Assembly (NCBI GenBank): GCA_024509875.1
Contig: JAMPIV010016261.1
Coordinates: forward strand, 79,348-143,347
Source: Oreohelix idahoensis
Taxonomy: Eukaryota > Mollusca > Gastropoda > Stylommatophora > Oreohelicidae
Length of the DNA: 64,000 nucleotides
Reading direction: 5' to 3'
In this document: piece by piece, positions 53,489 to 63,885 of the stretch
How positions within the stretch are numbered: the first letter of the stretch is position 1
Layout: the number at the start of each line of letters is the position of its first letter
The notes under the pieces: generated by a model
What the model was told of the DNA's origin: nothing
What the model saw: the letters and a program-made list of their open reading frames with translations, nothing else
Database searches by the model: none
Program-made: the position numbers and the translations under genes

Positions 53489-55716
53489 TGTCACGAAGTG
53501 TATTCGCCTTCTTTTCTCTCTGTCAATCTTTTCTCATACCAAAACATTCCTTCTCTCTAAATTCTCTAGAATATCTACCACTCGTCAAAACACATCAGGA
53601 GATCTCCCATTTTCTTCTGAAATTCCTTTTTCTTTAATCTAGGTTTACCAGCAAACCGCTGTGAACTTTTAAACCGTGGTAAAGGAACAGGGGTTTTTCC
53701 CTGAATAATTACAGTTTAGCCAACGGATAGGCAGCGCGGTATATTGTCTTTTGACCTCAGCAACCACCATGGAGTTCTTTTATCGCCTGGTATCAAAATG
53801 CCACGTACCGGCCAGTTTGTGTGTGTATTTGGGGGATGGAACGTAATGTCAAAAATAGTTCAGGTGCCCCACCCCTCACGTATGCAAATTAAAGCCACCA
53901 AACAGAACCCTGGAGGAATTTTGGCGCGATTCTCGAAGCGCAGGCATATTCTCGAAGCGCATTCTCTCACTAGCCGGCCGACCGACCGGCCTGGACAAGA
54001 TGGTCTGGTCTAGGCAATTGCAGAGGGGAACGGTCCAATTTTAATAAAGCAAAGGTGCTTGGCCGAGCGAGTAAGTGATCTATATTGTTATATGACTAAC
54101 ATGAATTAATCATATGTTTATCTACAACATATCATGTCAGTATCTTTTGTTTTTCACTGTGACAGAAATTAATATCCTTGATTTTGTACAGGAGACAACA
54201 ACATTATGTATACTGAAAGTTTCATCTATGAACTACCCTTGTCCTGTTTTATACTGAATGATTTCTACTAATTCTACTGTATGATTTCAGCCATGATTAT
54301 CCTTGTCATATTTTAATCCTGAACTGATTTCTGCAAATATCCTTATTATGTTTTAATGTGTTATGTGCATGTATCCTGTGTTATGATGGTATTATCAGGG
54401 TATATGACTATTTAATGAATTTAACACTTGACTGACAAAATGTAAGTCAGCGGTTCTCAAGCCTTGAGACCATGACTACCCTCCAAATGATTTACTGCTT
54501 GAGTAAGCAAGAATGTAATTCAGTGGTTCTCACACCTTGGCAACAATGACACCCCAACATGTTACAGCAGAATAGAAAACTATTACCCAGTGGTTCTCAA
54601 ACCATGGTTGACAGTGACCCCAAATTGATTTGACTGCTCTATGGGCACAAGGTAGACCAATGGTTCTCAAACTTTTGATGACCACAGCCCCAAACTTCAC
54701 AGTTGGTGAAGCTAACAGCCCACATGTTGAAAATCACAGCGGTAGACAAGCTGGAAGCCAGATATAGGTTGAGATCCACCTGTATGCTTATAATGTCAGT
54801 TATGCTATAGTATTTCATAGATAATAGATAGCACCTTGTTAGTGATGTTAACTATGAATGTTCGTTAGATTTCTGATGGACGATTAGCGTCCAGCCGATA
54901 TGGGAAATGACTTCTCTGGCAAGATTACTAATGGAGCTTCAATTGTTTGTCAATCCAGAATCCTACCAGGTTGTCCTACCAGGAGACCTAAGCATATGCA
55001 GTGTTCTCAAGGGCAGACATACTCCATCCCAGTTGGTGATGAGCCCTGTGTCAAGACGGAGAAAGCAACTTGCCATCCTCTGAAACCCTAAAAAGAACTT
55101 GCTGGACCTGGAGTGCTGAGCCATATTGAGCCCCTGGCAACAAGACTACATAAATTCAGCATCTGAGATGAGTATCTGAACATGCCAGCAGAACCACTAC
55201 AGAATATTCCCATTGCCCTATGATGACAAATTAATTCTGACATGGTTCAGAACCATTCATAGATTAGGGAACATATAGTTGTACATTTGAATATAATGTG
55301 AGATTCTATCTTCATTTTTGTAAACTTTACATAACCGAGTCTGTTGTAATTTTTTTCTTGTAATATTTAATTGGGTTGTATAGTTTTAGTAACATAAATC
55401 TACACCCTGGGAGCAGAGCCATAATTAATAAACACTATTGGGTCGGGATATTTTTAATGTGGCTGGGCACCAAATCTCTTATCCAACTATATGTACTATA
55501 CATATTCCTTTGTAGGATCTCGGATCAAGAATTTATCGCCTAGAGAATATCCTGTTAGTTTCACCAGAATTCTCTTTTTTAAGAAAGTTTTTTAGTGGAC
55601 TGATTCCACTAGGAGAGACAGTGCATTCAACCTGCAGTCTGGAAGATTTTCCTCTAGATATTATCTTTTATCCATTCCATTCAAGCTGTCCTATCTCCTC
55701 AAAACATTTCGCTACA
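53489..55716 (+). repeat. Element C 5' LTR
   Basis: 2,228 bp. It contains the four-fold ~70-bp repeat at 54448-54720. It differs from the right LTR by scattered substitutions and small indels near 53837 and 54265. Confidence 0.93.
54448..54720 (+). repeat. Four ~70-bp repeats inside element C LTR
   Basis: Units start CAGCGGTTCTCAAGCCTTG, CAGTGGTTCTCACACC, CAGTGGTTCTCAAACC and CAATGGTTCTCAAAC at 54448, 54521, 54588 and 54658. The same block lies at about 59095-59365 in the other LTR. The motif resembles termini of some hAT transposons. Confidence 0.85.
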
Positions 55717-55717
55717 C

Positions 55718-55737
55718 TGGGACGCTCGTGTCCGGGA
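55718..55737 (+). promoter_or_regulatory. Element C primer-binding site
   Basis: TGGGACGCTCGTGTCCGGGA begins one base after the LTR. Its complement contains ATCCCGG when extended, like elements A and B, so a related tRNA (perhaps tRNA-Pro) may prime it. Confidence 0.6.
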
Positions 55738-56136
55738 TTTACTTTTTTCATATTTAGACACTTGTCTGAGATATGAAAACTCTCATCTTTCCTAGACCAG
55801 TACTGCTGTAGGTAGTTGTCACGTATTGGTGTCCAAGTCTAGGATTAGATTAAAGAGGGGACATATAAATTACCCTAGACTAAATTACATATACATTTTT
55901 ACAAGAAAAACAGATGTTAAGTTAAGTTATGAAAACTATTCTTGATGGTACTGCTGGTTATTAGTTACATGTTGTTAACTAATATTTAAGTTATGTTTTA
56001 CGTATGCTGGTTTTAAATAACATAGGTTGTTAAAATACTTTAGTTTAGTTACGGCTATAGAAAGTATTTAGGCCTGTATTTATTTGATAGCGAGTTAGAG
56101 ATCTCATACTCGCTCAGCAAAACCACTGCTGTTAAA

Positions 56137-57474
56137 ATGAATGAGATAAAAGGACTGAAGAAATGGACACCGCAATCCTATGAGATTGGAAAGTTATGTG
56201 GCTTCTCGGGAAGTTTGCTAGAAAATTATGTCTTGGAACAGGTAGAATGTTTCATGAGCATAATGGGGCAACAGAACGAATGGAGAGCAAAATGCAAGGA
56301 AGAGAATGTGGAACAAGAGAGACAAAGACAAGAAAAATCCCTCCAGTGTAAGGAAGAACTGCAAGAAATGGAAACTCAATTTCAACCTACAAAAATGGAA
56401 TCCAGGAATAAACTTGAATCTAGGAATACTCATCATGCCACGCCTTTGCTAGTTGCATCACCACCCTCAGCGGTAAATATAACTGCACCACATGAAGCCA
56501 AGTCTATGTCTCAGAATTCAGGCTCAGACAGAGCAGAGGCTAGGATATCTAAACAGAGACATCTAGACTATTCTGAAAACAAGATTAAGCACATCACTGC
56601 TGATAATCTGAAGAGACCTTCCGCATCCTCAGCAAAAACTCACAACAGGCATACCAAAAACAACCGCACCAACAACCTGGTAAATAGGATCGCTCAAGTA
56701 AATAGGATCGCTCAACCAAATAGGATCACTCAACGGAAAAGGAGTACGCAAACCTATGGGAAGGGAAGGGATGTTCTTGAACATCCCCTGTCGGCCACCC
56801 TACATCAGTTAGACTGTAGGCGCCGAGACCCAATCCCAAAGACTTCATACAAAGCTAAGGTCCCTACCATGGATGGGAACTTGACGAAGGCCCGGAGTGG
56901 ATACAGGGATTCTCAAAATGTGGAGACTGCCACAGTAAATGGAGAAGAAATCACCTGTTTGTATTATCAAGGTCTTGGGTGTGATGCCCTTGTCTCAGCC
57001 TCTGTCATCGACCTTGATCAAGTCATCGAAGAGGATGTTGAGGTAACAGCACCCATGGTAAACATCAGGAGGATGATTTTGCCTTTAGCTTATGTAGAAG
57101 TTAGGTCGAACTTTGTAAACGGCAAAGTAAAGGCCGCAATATTAGATGAACGAATTTACCCCATACCTCAAGGAGGGAAATATATCATCTTAGGAGACTC
57201 AGCACGATCCAGAGATGGCGTGAATGAACAGGCTATGGAGACTCCAATGCCTAACTCATCTTCCAATATTTTCACAGAAAAGTTGGAAGAGTGCAAAGGG
57301 GATGACCACCCCAGTGCACTTAATTCTGAACCAGTTTTGATAGTCTCACCCACTATCTGCATGCAGAAAGTGAAGCCGGGCCAGAGTTTCTTGGTACCTG
57401 GTGGGATGAAACAGGTTTCAGAAATATCTTCCGTTAACACAGAAGAAACGGCTGTAGAGGAACATGACCCTTAA
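56137..57474 (+). CDS. Element C Gag-like / dead protease-like protein
   Basis: A 445-codon frame. Residues 1-100 (KKWTPQSYEIGKLCGFSGSL, then EQVECFMSIMGQQNEWRAK and a Glu/Gln/Lys coiled coil) mirror the start of the A and B Gags, but capsid and CCHC regions are not recognisable. A basic middle has a short repeat (VNRIAQ three times). Residues about 267-345 align with the element A protease: NGEEITCLYYQGLGCDALVS against NGATIKCLYDTGLDFDS, then LPLAYVEVRSNFVNGK and LDERIYP. At 277-279 the active site D-T-G is Y-Q-G, so the catalytic Asp is gone. The tail contains IVSPTICMQKVKPGQ, a motif repeated twice more after the stop. Structural or regulatory role unknown. Confidence 0.8.
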   Translation: MNEIKGLKKWTPQSYEIGKLCGFSGSLLENYVLEQVECFMSIMGQQNEWRAKCKEENVEQERQRQEKSLQCKEELQEMETQFQPTKMESRNKLESRNTHHATPLLVASPPSAVNITAPHEAKSMSQNSGSDRAEARISKQRHLDYSENKIKHITADNLKRPSASSAKTHNRHTKNNRTNNLVNRIAQVNRIAQPNRITQRKRSTQTYGKGRDVLEHPLSATLHQLDCRRRDPIPKTSYKAKVPTMDGNLTKARSGYRDSQNVETATVNGEEITCLYYQGLGCDALVSASVIDLDQVIEEDVEVTAPMVNIRRMILPLAYVEVRSNFVNGKVKAAILDERIYPIPQGGKYIILGDSARSRDGVNEQAMETPMPNSSSNIFTEKLEECKGDDHPSALNSEPVLIVSPTICMQKVKPGQSFLVPGGMKQVSEISSVNTEETAVEEHDP

Positions 57475-57711
57475 GCACTTAGTCGTCACTCAGTTCCGAT
57501 AACCTCACCCACTCTCTGGGATCAGAAAGTGAAGCGGGTCCAAATTTCCTTGGTACCTGGTGGGCAGAAACATGAGCCTCAAACACTTAGTCTTCAGTCA
57601 GTTCCAATAACCTCACCCTCTCTCTGTGATCAGAAAGTGAAGCGGGTTCAAAAACTGGGCAGAAACAACTGGCAGACTTATCGTTCTCTGTCACTGGAGA
57701 AACAGCGATAG
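57475..57711 (+). pseudogene. Repeated C-terminal units of element C beyond the stop
   Basis: After the stop at 57472 the coding style continues: SVPITSPTLWDQKVKRVQ, SLVPGGQKHE, then SVPITSPSLCDQKVKRVQ. CAGAAAGTGAAG occurs at 57364, 57533 and 57631. The original protein probably extended through these repeats. Confidence 0.6.
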
Positions 57712-57749
57712 AGGAGCATACACGCTCTCATACCTGGGGAGATAGGTAT

Positions 57750-58115
57750 GTGTCCTTAGGCAGGTCAAGTAATATGACTAAAATAAGGTTGTGTATGAGG
57801 TTGGCAACCTCATCATGCAAAACTATTTGCTATAGACCTCATTGCAAGCAGAGTGTAGGCTTTAGTGCAAGCTCTTTGCCAGGAGGCAAGCTACAATGTA
57901 AGGTCCACAAGGAGGAACATAAGAGAGGGAAGATTATACAAGCAGGATTGCTTAGCATCCCTCAACTCCTTGACAATGAGGAAACGGATAGACATGTGTT
58001 GATAACAGGCATACCGTTCGACAGAGGGAAAAGAGGAAACAATGGGATTGAATTAACAAGAGATATAAAACAGGAAGGTATTAGCAGACAGAAGAGAATA
58101 GTCGGCTCAACTTAA
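57750..58115 (+). CDS. Hypothetical 121-codon frame in element C
   Basis: Open from ATG 57750 to just before the purine tract. The first part overlaps the RTE-leader-like motif (RLCMRLATSSCKT); the rest (GKLQCKVHKEEHKRG, EETDRHVLITGIPFDRGKRG) is basic and unfamiliar. It may be chance or the tail of a former Pol. Low confidence. Confidence 0.3.
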   Translation: MSLGRSSNMTKIRLCMRLATSSCKTICYRPHCKQSVGFSASSLPGGKLQCKVHKEEHKRGKIIQAGLLSIPQLLDNEETDRHVLITGIPFDRGKRGNNGIELTRDIKQEGISRQKRIVGST

Positions 58116-58137
58116 GTTAGCCGTAGGCATAACTTTT

Positions 58138-58150
58138 AAAAGGGGGTCTA
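58138..58150 (+). promoter_or_regulatory. Element C polypurine tract
   Basis: AAAAGGGGGTCTA immediately precedes the right LTR TGTCACG. Confidence 0.7.
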
Positions 58151-60361
58151 TGTCACGAAGTGTATTTGCCTTCTTTTCTCTCTGTCAATCTTTTCTCATA
58201 CCAAAACATTCCTTCTCTCTAAATTCTCTAGAATATCTACCACTCGTCAAAACACATCAGGAGATCTCCCATTTTCTTCTGAAATTCCTTTTTCTTTAAT
58301 CTAGGTTTACCAGCAAACCGCTGTGAACTTTTAAACCGCGGTAAAGGAACAGGGGTTTTCCCCTGAATAATTACAGTTTAGCCAACGGATAGGCAGCGCG
58401 GTATATTGTCTTTTGACCTCAGCAACCACCATGGAGTTCTTTTATCGCCTGGTATCAAAATGCCACGTACCGGCCAGTTTGTGTGTGTGTTTGGGGGATT
58501 AATGTCAAAAATAGTTCAGGTGCCCCACCCCTCACGTATGCAAATTAAAGCCACCAAACAGAACCCTGGAGGAATTTTGGCGCGATTCTCGAAGCGCAGG
58601 CATATTCTCGAAGCGCATTCTCTCACTAGCCGGCCGACCGACCAGCCTGGACAAGATGGTCTGGTCTAGGCAATTGCAGAGGGGAACGGTCCAATTTTAA
58701 TAAAGCAAAGGTGCTTGGCTGAGCGAGTAAGTGATCTATATTGTTATATGAATAACATGAATTAATCATATGTTTATCTACAACATATCATGTCAGTATC
58801 TTTTGTTTTTCACTGTGACAGAAATTAATATCCTTGATTTTGTACAGGAGACAACAACATTATGTATACTGAAAGTTTCATCTATGAACTACCCTTGTCC
58901 TGTTTTATACTGAATGATTTCTACTGTATGATTTCAGCCATGATTATCCTTGTCATATTTTAATCCTGAACTGATTTCTGCAAATATCCTTATTATGTTT
59001 TAATGTGTTATGTGCATGTATCCTGTGTTATGATGGTATTATCAGGGTATATGACTATTTAATGAATTTAACACTTGACTGACAAAATGTAAGTCAGCGG
59101 TTCTCAAGCCTTGAGACCATGACTACCCTCCAAATGATTTACTGCTCGAGTAAGCAAGAATGTAATTCAGTGGTTCTCACACCTTGGCAACAATGACACC
59201 TCAACATGTTACAGCAGAATAGAAAACTATTACCCAGTGGTTCTCAAACCATGGTTGACAGTGACCCCAAATTGATTTGACTGCTCTATGGGCACAAGGT
59301 AGACCAGTGGTTCTCAAATTTTGATGACCACAGCCCCAAACTTCACAGTTGGTGAAGCTAACAGTCCACATGTTGAAAATCCCTGCGGTAGACAAGCTGG
59401 AAGCCAGATATAGGTTGAGATCCACCTGTATGCTTATAATGTCAGTTATGCTATAGTATTTCATAGATAATAGATAGCACCTTGTTAGTGATGTTAACTA
59501 TGAATGTTCGTTAGATTTCTGATGGACGATTAGCGTCCAGCCGATATGGGAAATGACTTCTCTGGCAAGATTACTAATGGAGCTTCAATTGTTTGTCAAT
59601 CCAGAATCCTACCAGGTTGTCCTACCAGGAGACCTAAGCATATGCAGTGTTCTCAAGGGCAGACATACTCCATCCCAGTTGGTGATGAGCCCTGTGTCAA
59701 GACGGAGAAAGCAACTTGCCATCCTCTGAAACCCTAAAAAGAACTTGCTGGACCTGGAGTGCTGAGCCATATTGAACCCCTGGCAACAAGACTACATAAA
59801 TTCAGCATCTGAGATGAGTATCTGAACATGCCAGCAGAACCACTACAGAATATTCCCATTGTCCTATGATGACAAATTAATTCTGACATGGTTCAGAACC
59901 ATTCATAGATTAGGGAACATATAGTTGTACATTTGAATATAATGTGAGATTCTATCTTCACTTTTGTAAACTTTACATAACCGAGTCTGTTGTTATTTTT
60001 TTCTTGTAATATTTAATTGGGTTGTATAGTTTTAGTAACATAAATCTACACCCTGGGGGCAGAGCCATAATTAATAAAAACTATTGGGTCGGGATATTTT
60101 TAATGTGGCTGGGCACCAAATCTCTTATCCAACTATATGTACTATACATATTCCTTTGTAGGATCTCGGATCAAGAATTTATCGCCTAGAGAATATCCTG
60201 TTAGTTTCACCAGAATTCTCTTTTTTAAGAAAGTTTTTTACTGGACTAATTCCCGAGGAGAGACAGTGCATTCAACCTGCAGTCTGGAAGATTTTCCTCT
60301 AGATATTATCTTTTATCCATTCCATTCAAGCTGTCCTATCTCCTCAACACATTTTGCTACA
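58151..60361 (+). repeat. Element C 3' LTR
   Basis: 2,211 bp, TGTCACGAAG...TTTTGCTACA, next to the GCCTG duplication. Near-identical to 53489-55716. Confidence 0.93.
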
Positions 60362-60366
60362 GCCTG

Positions 60367-60460
60367 CTACTCAAAGTGTGTATTACTTAACACTAGCAAC
60401 TTCTATTCTCCTCTTGTTCCATACTGGTGATCTTGTCTTACTATTTCAATCACTCTATTC
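60367..60460 (-). mobile_element. RTE LINE fragment, part 2
   Basis: Continuation of 53300-53483 across element C. Short and decayed; assigned by position and by the reading SLACNPRGKR formed at the join. Confidence 0.5.
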
Positions 60461-60469
60461 TGCTCAAGT

Positions 60470-60515
60470 ACTTACTTAGTCGTTCCCCTTCTACCGTGAG
60501 GTGTAGAGGTATCTC
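60470..60515 (-). mobile_element. LINE 3'-end scrap (family of 47111-49750)
   Basis: ACTTACTTAGTCGTTCC then CTTCTACCGTGAGGTG matches the 3' end at 2300-2335 and 49710-49745. Confidence 0.7.
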
Positions 60516-60529
60516 TGCTTAAGTATTCA

Positions 60530-61010
60530 TTTTTTTAATATCTATCTTTTTGGTTGTTGTTGTTCTGTTGATCTCCATGTTGCCCAGCCATACAGTAGGA
60601 CAGCCTTGACATCTGAGTTGAAGATTCTGATTTTTCCATTTGGACCCTTGATTTCCATTAATTTTCTTATGCAATGAAAACTCCTCCCTTTCATATTCTT
60701 ATTTTGTTATCATTGTCTGTTCCTCCAACTTTTTTTCTATATTGCCGCTTAGGTAGATGTATGATTCACATCTTGTAGGGATACATCTCTCAGTGCAATA
60801 TGACTACAGTTTGTTGCATTTATACTCATGAACTTTGTCTGCTCTCTGGGTATTTTTAGACTCGATCATCATGACCTCTCATCACGTATTCTCATTTTAT
60901 TTTGCATTTGGTGACAGTTATGAGCCAGACAGCCAAGCTGTGGTAAAATCTAGATCGCCAAGCTCTACTGTTAGTCCACCAAATGTCATTTCTATTGGCA
61001 GATGATAATG
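60530..61010 (-). mobile_element. Degenerate LINE RT fragment
   Basis: The minus strand, with stops and shifts, gives KIRIFNSDVKAVLLYG and an upstream YIYLSGNIEKK-like stretch, the post-catalytic RT region of LINEs. Family not resolved. Confidence 0.6.
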
Positions 61011-61196
61011 TTGTCATAGCCCAGCCAACAGCCAGCAAGAGAAATGATGATTCTTCTTCTTCTTTCGTTCGCTTGAAATATATTGTCTATATCTGCAATG
61101 TTGTTTCTTGTATAAACTTCACTGTCTTTTGTAGTTCATACAGAGGTCCATATAGTTTTGCTTCCAGTGTTGTTTCTCTGGGCCAGTTAGTTTGCC

Positions 61197-61907
61197 TCAA
61201 TATATCATATTCGGGGCAATCTTGAAGTACGTGCTCCGCAGTCCACATGTACACATGGCTGAATTACCAATCTTGAATTTTGTATACATGTGGCTGCGGA
61301 GTCGGTTGTGTCCTGTTCTGAGGCACAGAATGACAATTTGTTCTGATCTGTTCATAGCTTGGTAGTCATCCTGCTTTGGTGTTGGTGGCTTTCTGATTGA
61401 TTTGATCATCTTTTTCTTCTGATGGTACGTAACTGGTAAATCCAGTTGCTCGTCTGCAGCACCTTCTTTAGCCAGTCGGTCTGCTCTCTCGTTTCCTGGT
61501 ATTCCACAATGAGACGGTATCCATTGCATGGCGACCCTGCACTGGTTGCACAGTTCAGAAAGTAGGGCTTGTATACCTGGCAATTTTCTGAACTGAAGTG
61601 CTTGGAGTGCTGATCTTGCATCTGTCAGGAATACCACAGGCTGTGGACCGAGATTGGTGTTCAACAGTTTCTCAGTTGCCACCTTGATTGCCTGGATTTC
61701 TGCATCACAGTTGTTACAGAATTTCCCCATTGGTACTCTGACCGTATCCCTAGTGTTGTTTGGGTATTCTATGTACACTCCTGCTCCTCCATTCTTAACT
61801 GCATTCTGTGCTGACCCATCCGTGCATACTCGGACCCAGAGGTCCTGTGGATATTCATCTTCCAGGAAACAGAGTGACTGTCCTACGTTGCACGCTGTTC
61901 TGTTCAT
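61197..61907 (-). pseudogene. LINE RNase H and C-terminal knuckle
   Basis: LWVRVCTDGSAQNAVKNGG (Asp), CDAEIQAIKVATEKL (Glu), VVFLTDARSALQAL (Asp), AMQWIPSHCGIPGNERADRL (His and Asp) form a complete RNase H active site. Then LCLRTGHNRLRSHMY and CTCGLRS; after a one-base shift the strand reads AEHVLQDCPEYD, completing a C-x-C...H...C knuckle. It would remove RNA from the hybrid during LINE copying. Nearly intact apart from the terminal shift. Confidence 0.9.
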
Positions 61908-62232
61908 CCCTGTCGAATATTCCTTTCACTTTTGTCTGGATGTGTATTGGTAGTTCAGGCTCTTCTCTCCAAGGGGTTTGTTCTGGCACAGACTTTAGGG
62001 GGCTGTCAACTTCAGGCAGGTCTGAGGTTTGTCTATGAAATCGTTTGGCCTGGTGGATGAAGCTGCTTCTTTTCAATCGCCCTATTGCTAGGTTTTGGAA
62101 TCTGTCCTTCATTGGATGGCTTGGCATACAGAGGAACTTTTCTGCCTGTGTTAGCACTTTCGTGTCTCTGCATTCTCGCAGTGCTTGTATCCTCCCCATT
62201 TTCTCCATCTCCACTATAGGCGTTGATTTCAT
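61855..62232 (-). pseudogene. LINE linker between RT and RNase H
   Basis: Open 125 codons: STPIVEMEKMGRIQALRECR, TKVLTQAEKFLCMPSHPMKD and a basic stretch RLKRSSFIHQAKRFHR. The PLSLRRE-type tether of I-type LINEs usually sits here. It overlaps the RNase H frame slightly, showing a shift near 61880. Confidence 0.75.
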
Positions 62233-62307
62233 TGCCCCCGTGATGACCCTAAGCGCCTGGTTTTGCGCCTTATCTAGCTCTTGTAATGTGGTGTTTGATG
62301 CTGGACA

Positions 62308-62830
62308 CTACGCAGCTGACCCATATTCCAGGTGTGGTCGTATGCCCGGCTGGTAAACTTTACTAAGTATTTTCCCGCTGGCTCCCCATGTGGTTCCACT
62401 TAGTTTTCTCAGGATGGCTAACTTCCTCCTGGCCTTTGTTGCTACCTTGCTGATGTGCTGCTTCCATGTCAGCCTATCATCGAATGTAACTCCGAGATAG
62501 GTGGGTTGTTTATCTTCTCTCAGGAGCTCTTCATTTATCTTGATGACACCAGCTTTTTGTTTGGGAGAGAGGGTGAAGAGCGTAGTACTGCACTTGTCTG
62601 TGTTGATGCTGACACACCATCTATTTGCCCACGAGGTTAAGGCATCTATAGCTCTTTGTAGCAGTTTGGTGGCCACTGTTGCTTGCTCATCTGTGCACCC
62701 TATTACCAGGTCATCAGCGTACAATGCCACTTTCATTCCATGTGGTAGTTCAGCAACCAGGTCATTGATGTAGACTAGGAAAAGTGTGGGGGACAGAACC
62801 CCTCCCTGAGGGACGCCATGACGCAGTAGA
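62308..62830 (-). pseudogene. LINE RT, catalytic half
   Basis: HGVPQGGVLSPTLFLVYIND then the catalytic MKVALYADDLVIGC, NRWCVSINTDKCSTTLFTLS, PTYLGVTFDDRLTWKQHIS and GIRPHLEYGSAA. The Y-A-D-D box is intact. It is separated from the first half by a shift between 62830 and 62921. Confidence 0.9.
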
Positions 62831-62920
62831 ATTTTCTTACTCTTGAGGCCATCTAGTTGTACTCAGGCTCTTCTGTTATGCAAGTATGCTTTCACCCATT
62901 TGTACATCCTACCATTTACT

Positions 62921-63433
62921 CTACAGTTTCTTCAGAAGCCCTTCTTTCCAAACCTTGTCAAATGCTTTCCTTAGATCTATCCATGCTGCTAGTACCAGTT
63001 TCTTATCTTGGAACGCATCCTCAATCTCTTGGGAAAGGTAAGTTGCCTGATCTTCAGTAGAGTAACACTGCCTAAAGCCCGCCTGCTGTGGTACAAGAAG
63101 GTTTTCACTTTCAAGGTACCACTGTAGCCTGAGGTTGATGATATGTTCCATAGTTTTGCAGAGACAGCTTGTAAGGCTGATTGGTCTGTAGCTAGAGGCA
63201 GTGAAACTGTCTTTTCCTGGTTTTAGGAGTGGTATCATGATTGCTTCCCTCCAGGTCTGTGGAACTCTGCCTGAGTTCCAACAGATATTGAAGATCTGCA
63301 GCAGCTTTGTTTTTGCTGCGGTTCCCAAGTTCTTAATCATTTCATTGGACACACCATCAACTCCTGGCGACTTTCTCATTTTCAGTTTGGATATTGCAAG
63401 CTCCAGTTCTCTGAATGTGATTGGTGCCTCCAT
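62921..63433 (-). pseudogene. LINE RT, N-terminal half
   Basis: ITFRELELAISKLKMRKSPG then VDGVSNEMIKNLG, MIPLLKPGKDSFTASSYRPI, LTSCLCKTMEHIINLRLQWY, PQQAGFRQCYSTEDQATYL and LAAWIDLRKAFDKVWKEGLL (catalytic Asp). All early RT motifs are in one frame. Confidence 0.9.
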
Positions 63434-63504
63434 AACTTCAGGTATGGTTCCATCTCGTCCTGCGTATTGTTGTTTCTCACGAGTCTCCTGTTGCTTCTCT
63501 GGGC

Positions 63505-63885
63505 TTACTTCGATGTTGTTGTCTTTAGCAAAGGAGTCTGCTCTTCATTCAAGATATTTTCGAGCTCTAGTTTTTTGCTGTAGCCATCTTTTTTACTGTT
63601 GACGCCTTCAGCATTCCAGTGCATTATTTTAAGTGGTCTTTGCTTTGCTTGGCCAGTAGCTCTATTCTCATGCCTCCTGGCTCCACGGAGCAATTGAGAA
63701 GGACCCCCAGTAGTAGGGGTTGGGCCCTTTTGAGGCAGAGGGCCCGTCACTGCATCTGCCTGGGTGTCTGTCACAGGGCGAGTGCCATAACGTTTTGCAG
63801 ATATAGACATATTTCCATTGCGTGTGTGCATGGCATCCTGATTGCTGTGGTGCGCCCCTTGGCTGGGTGCCTCCGTCTTCAGCAC
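63505..63885 (-). pseudogene. LINE endonuclease start, truncated
   Basis: A basic leader with GPLPQKGPTPTTGG leads to LKIMHWNAEGVNSKKD and LELENILNEEQTPL. The L-K-I-x-H-W-N-A-E-G stretch is the start of I-type LINE endonucleases, but it breaks off at about residue 115 and a deletion joins it to the pre-RT linker. Nothing of the D-H catalytic part follows. Confidence 0.75.

Larger units (their letters stand above)
53489..60361 (+). mobile_element. Non-autonomous LTR retrotransposon C
   Basis: LTRs at 53489-55716 and 58151-60361 (TGTCACGAAG...GCTACA) with duplication GCCTG at 53484-53488 and 60362-60366. Primer-binding site just after the left LTR and purine tract AAAAGGGGGTCTA just before the right one give plus orientation. 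The 2.4-kb interior holds one long frame with a Gag-like start and a protease-like domain. No RT, RNase H or integrase is visible, so it must have used proteins of a relative. Confidence 0.93.
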
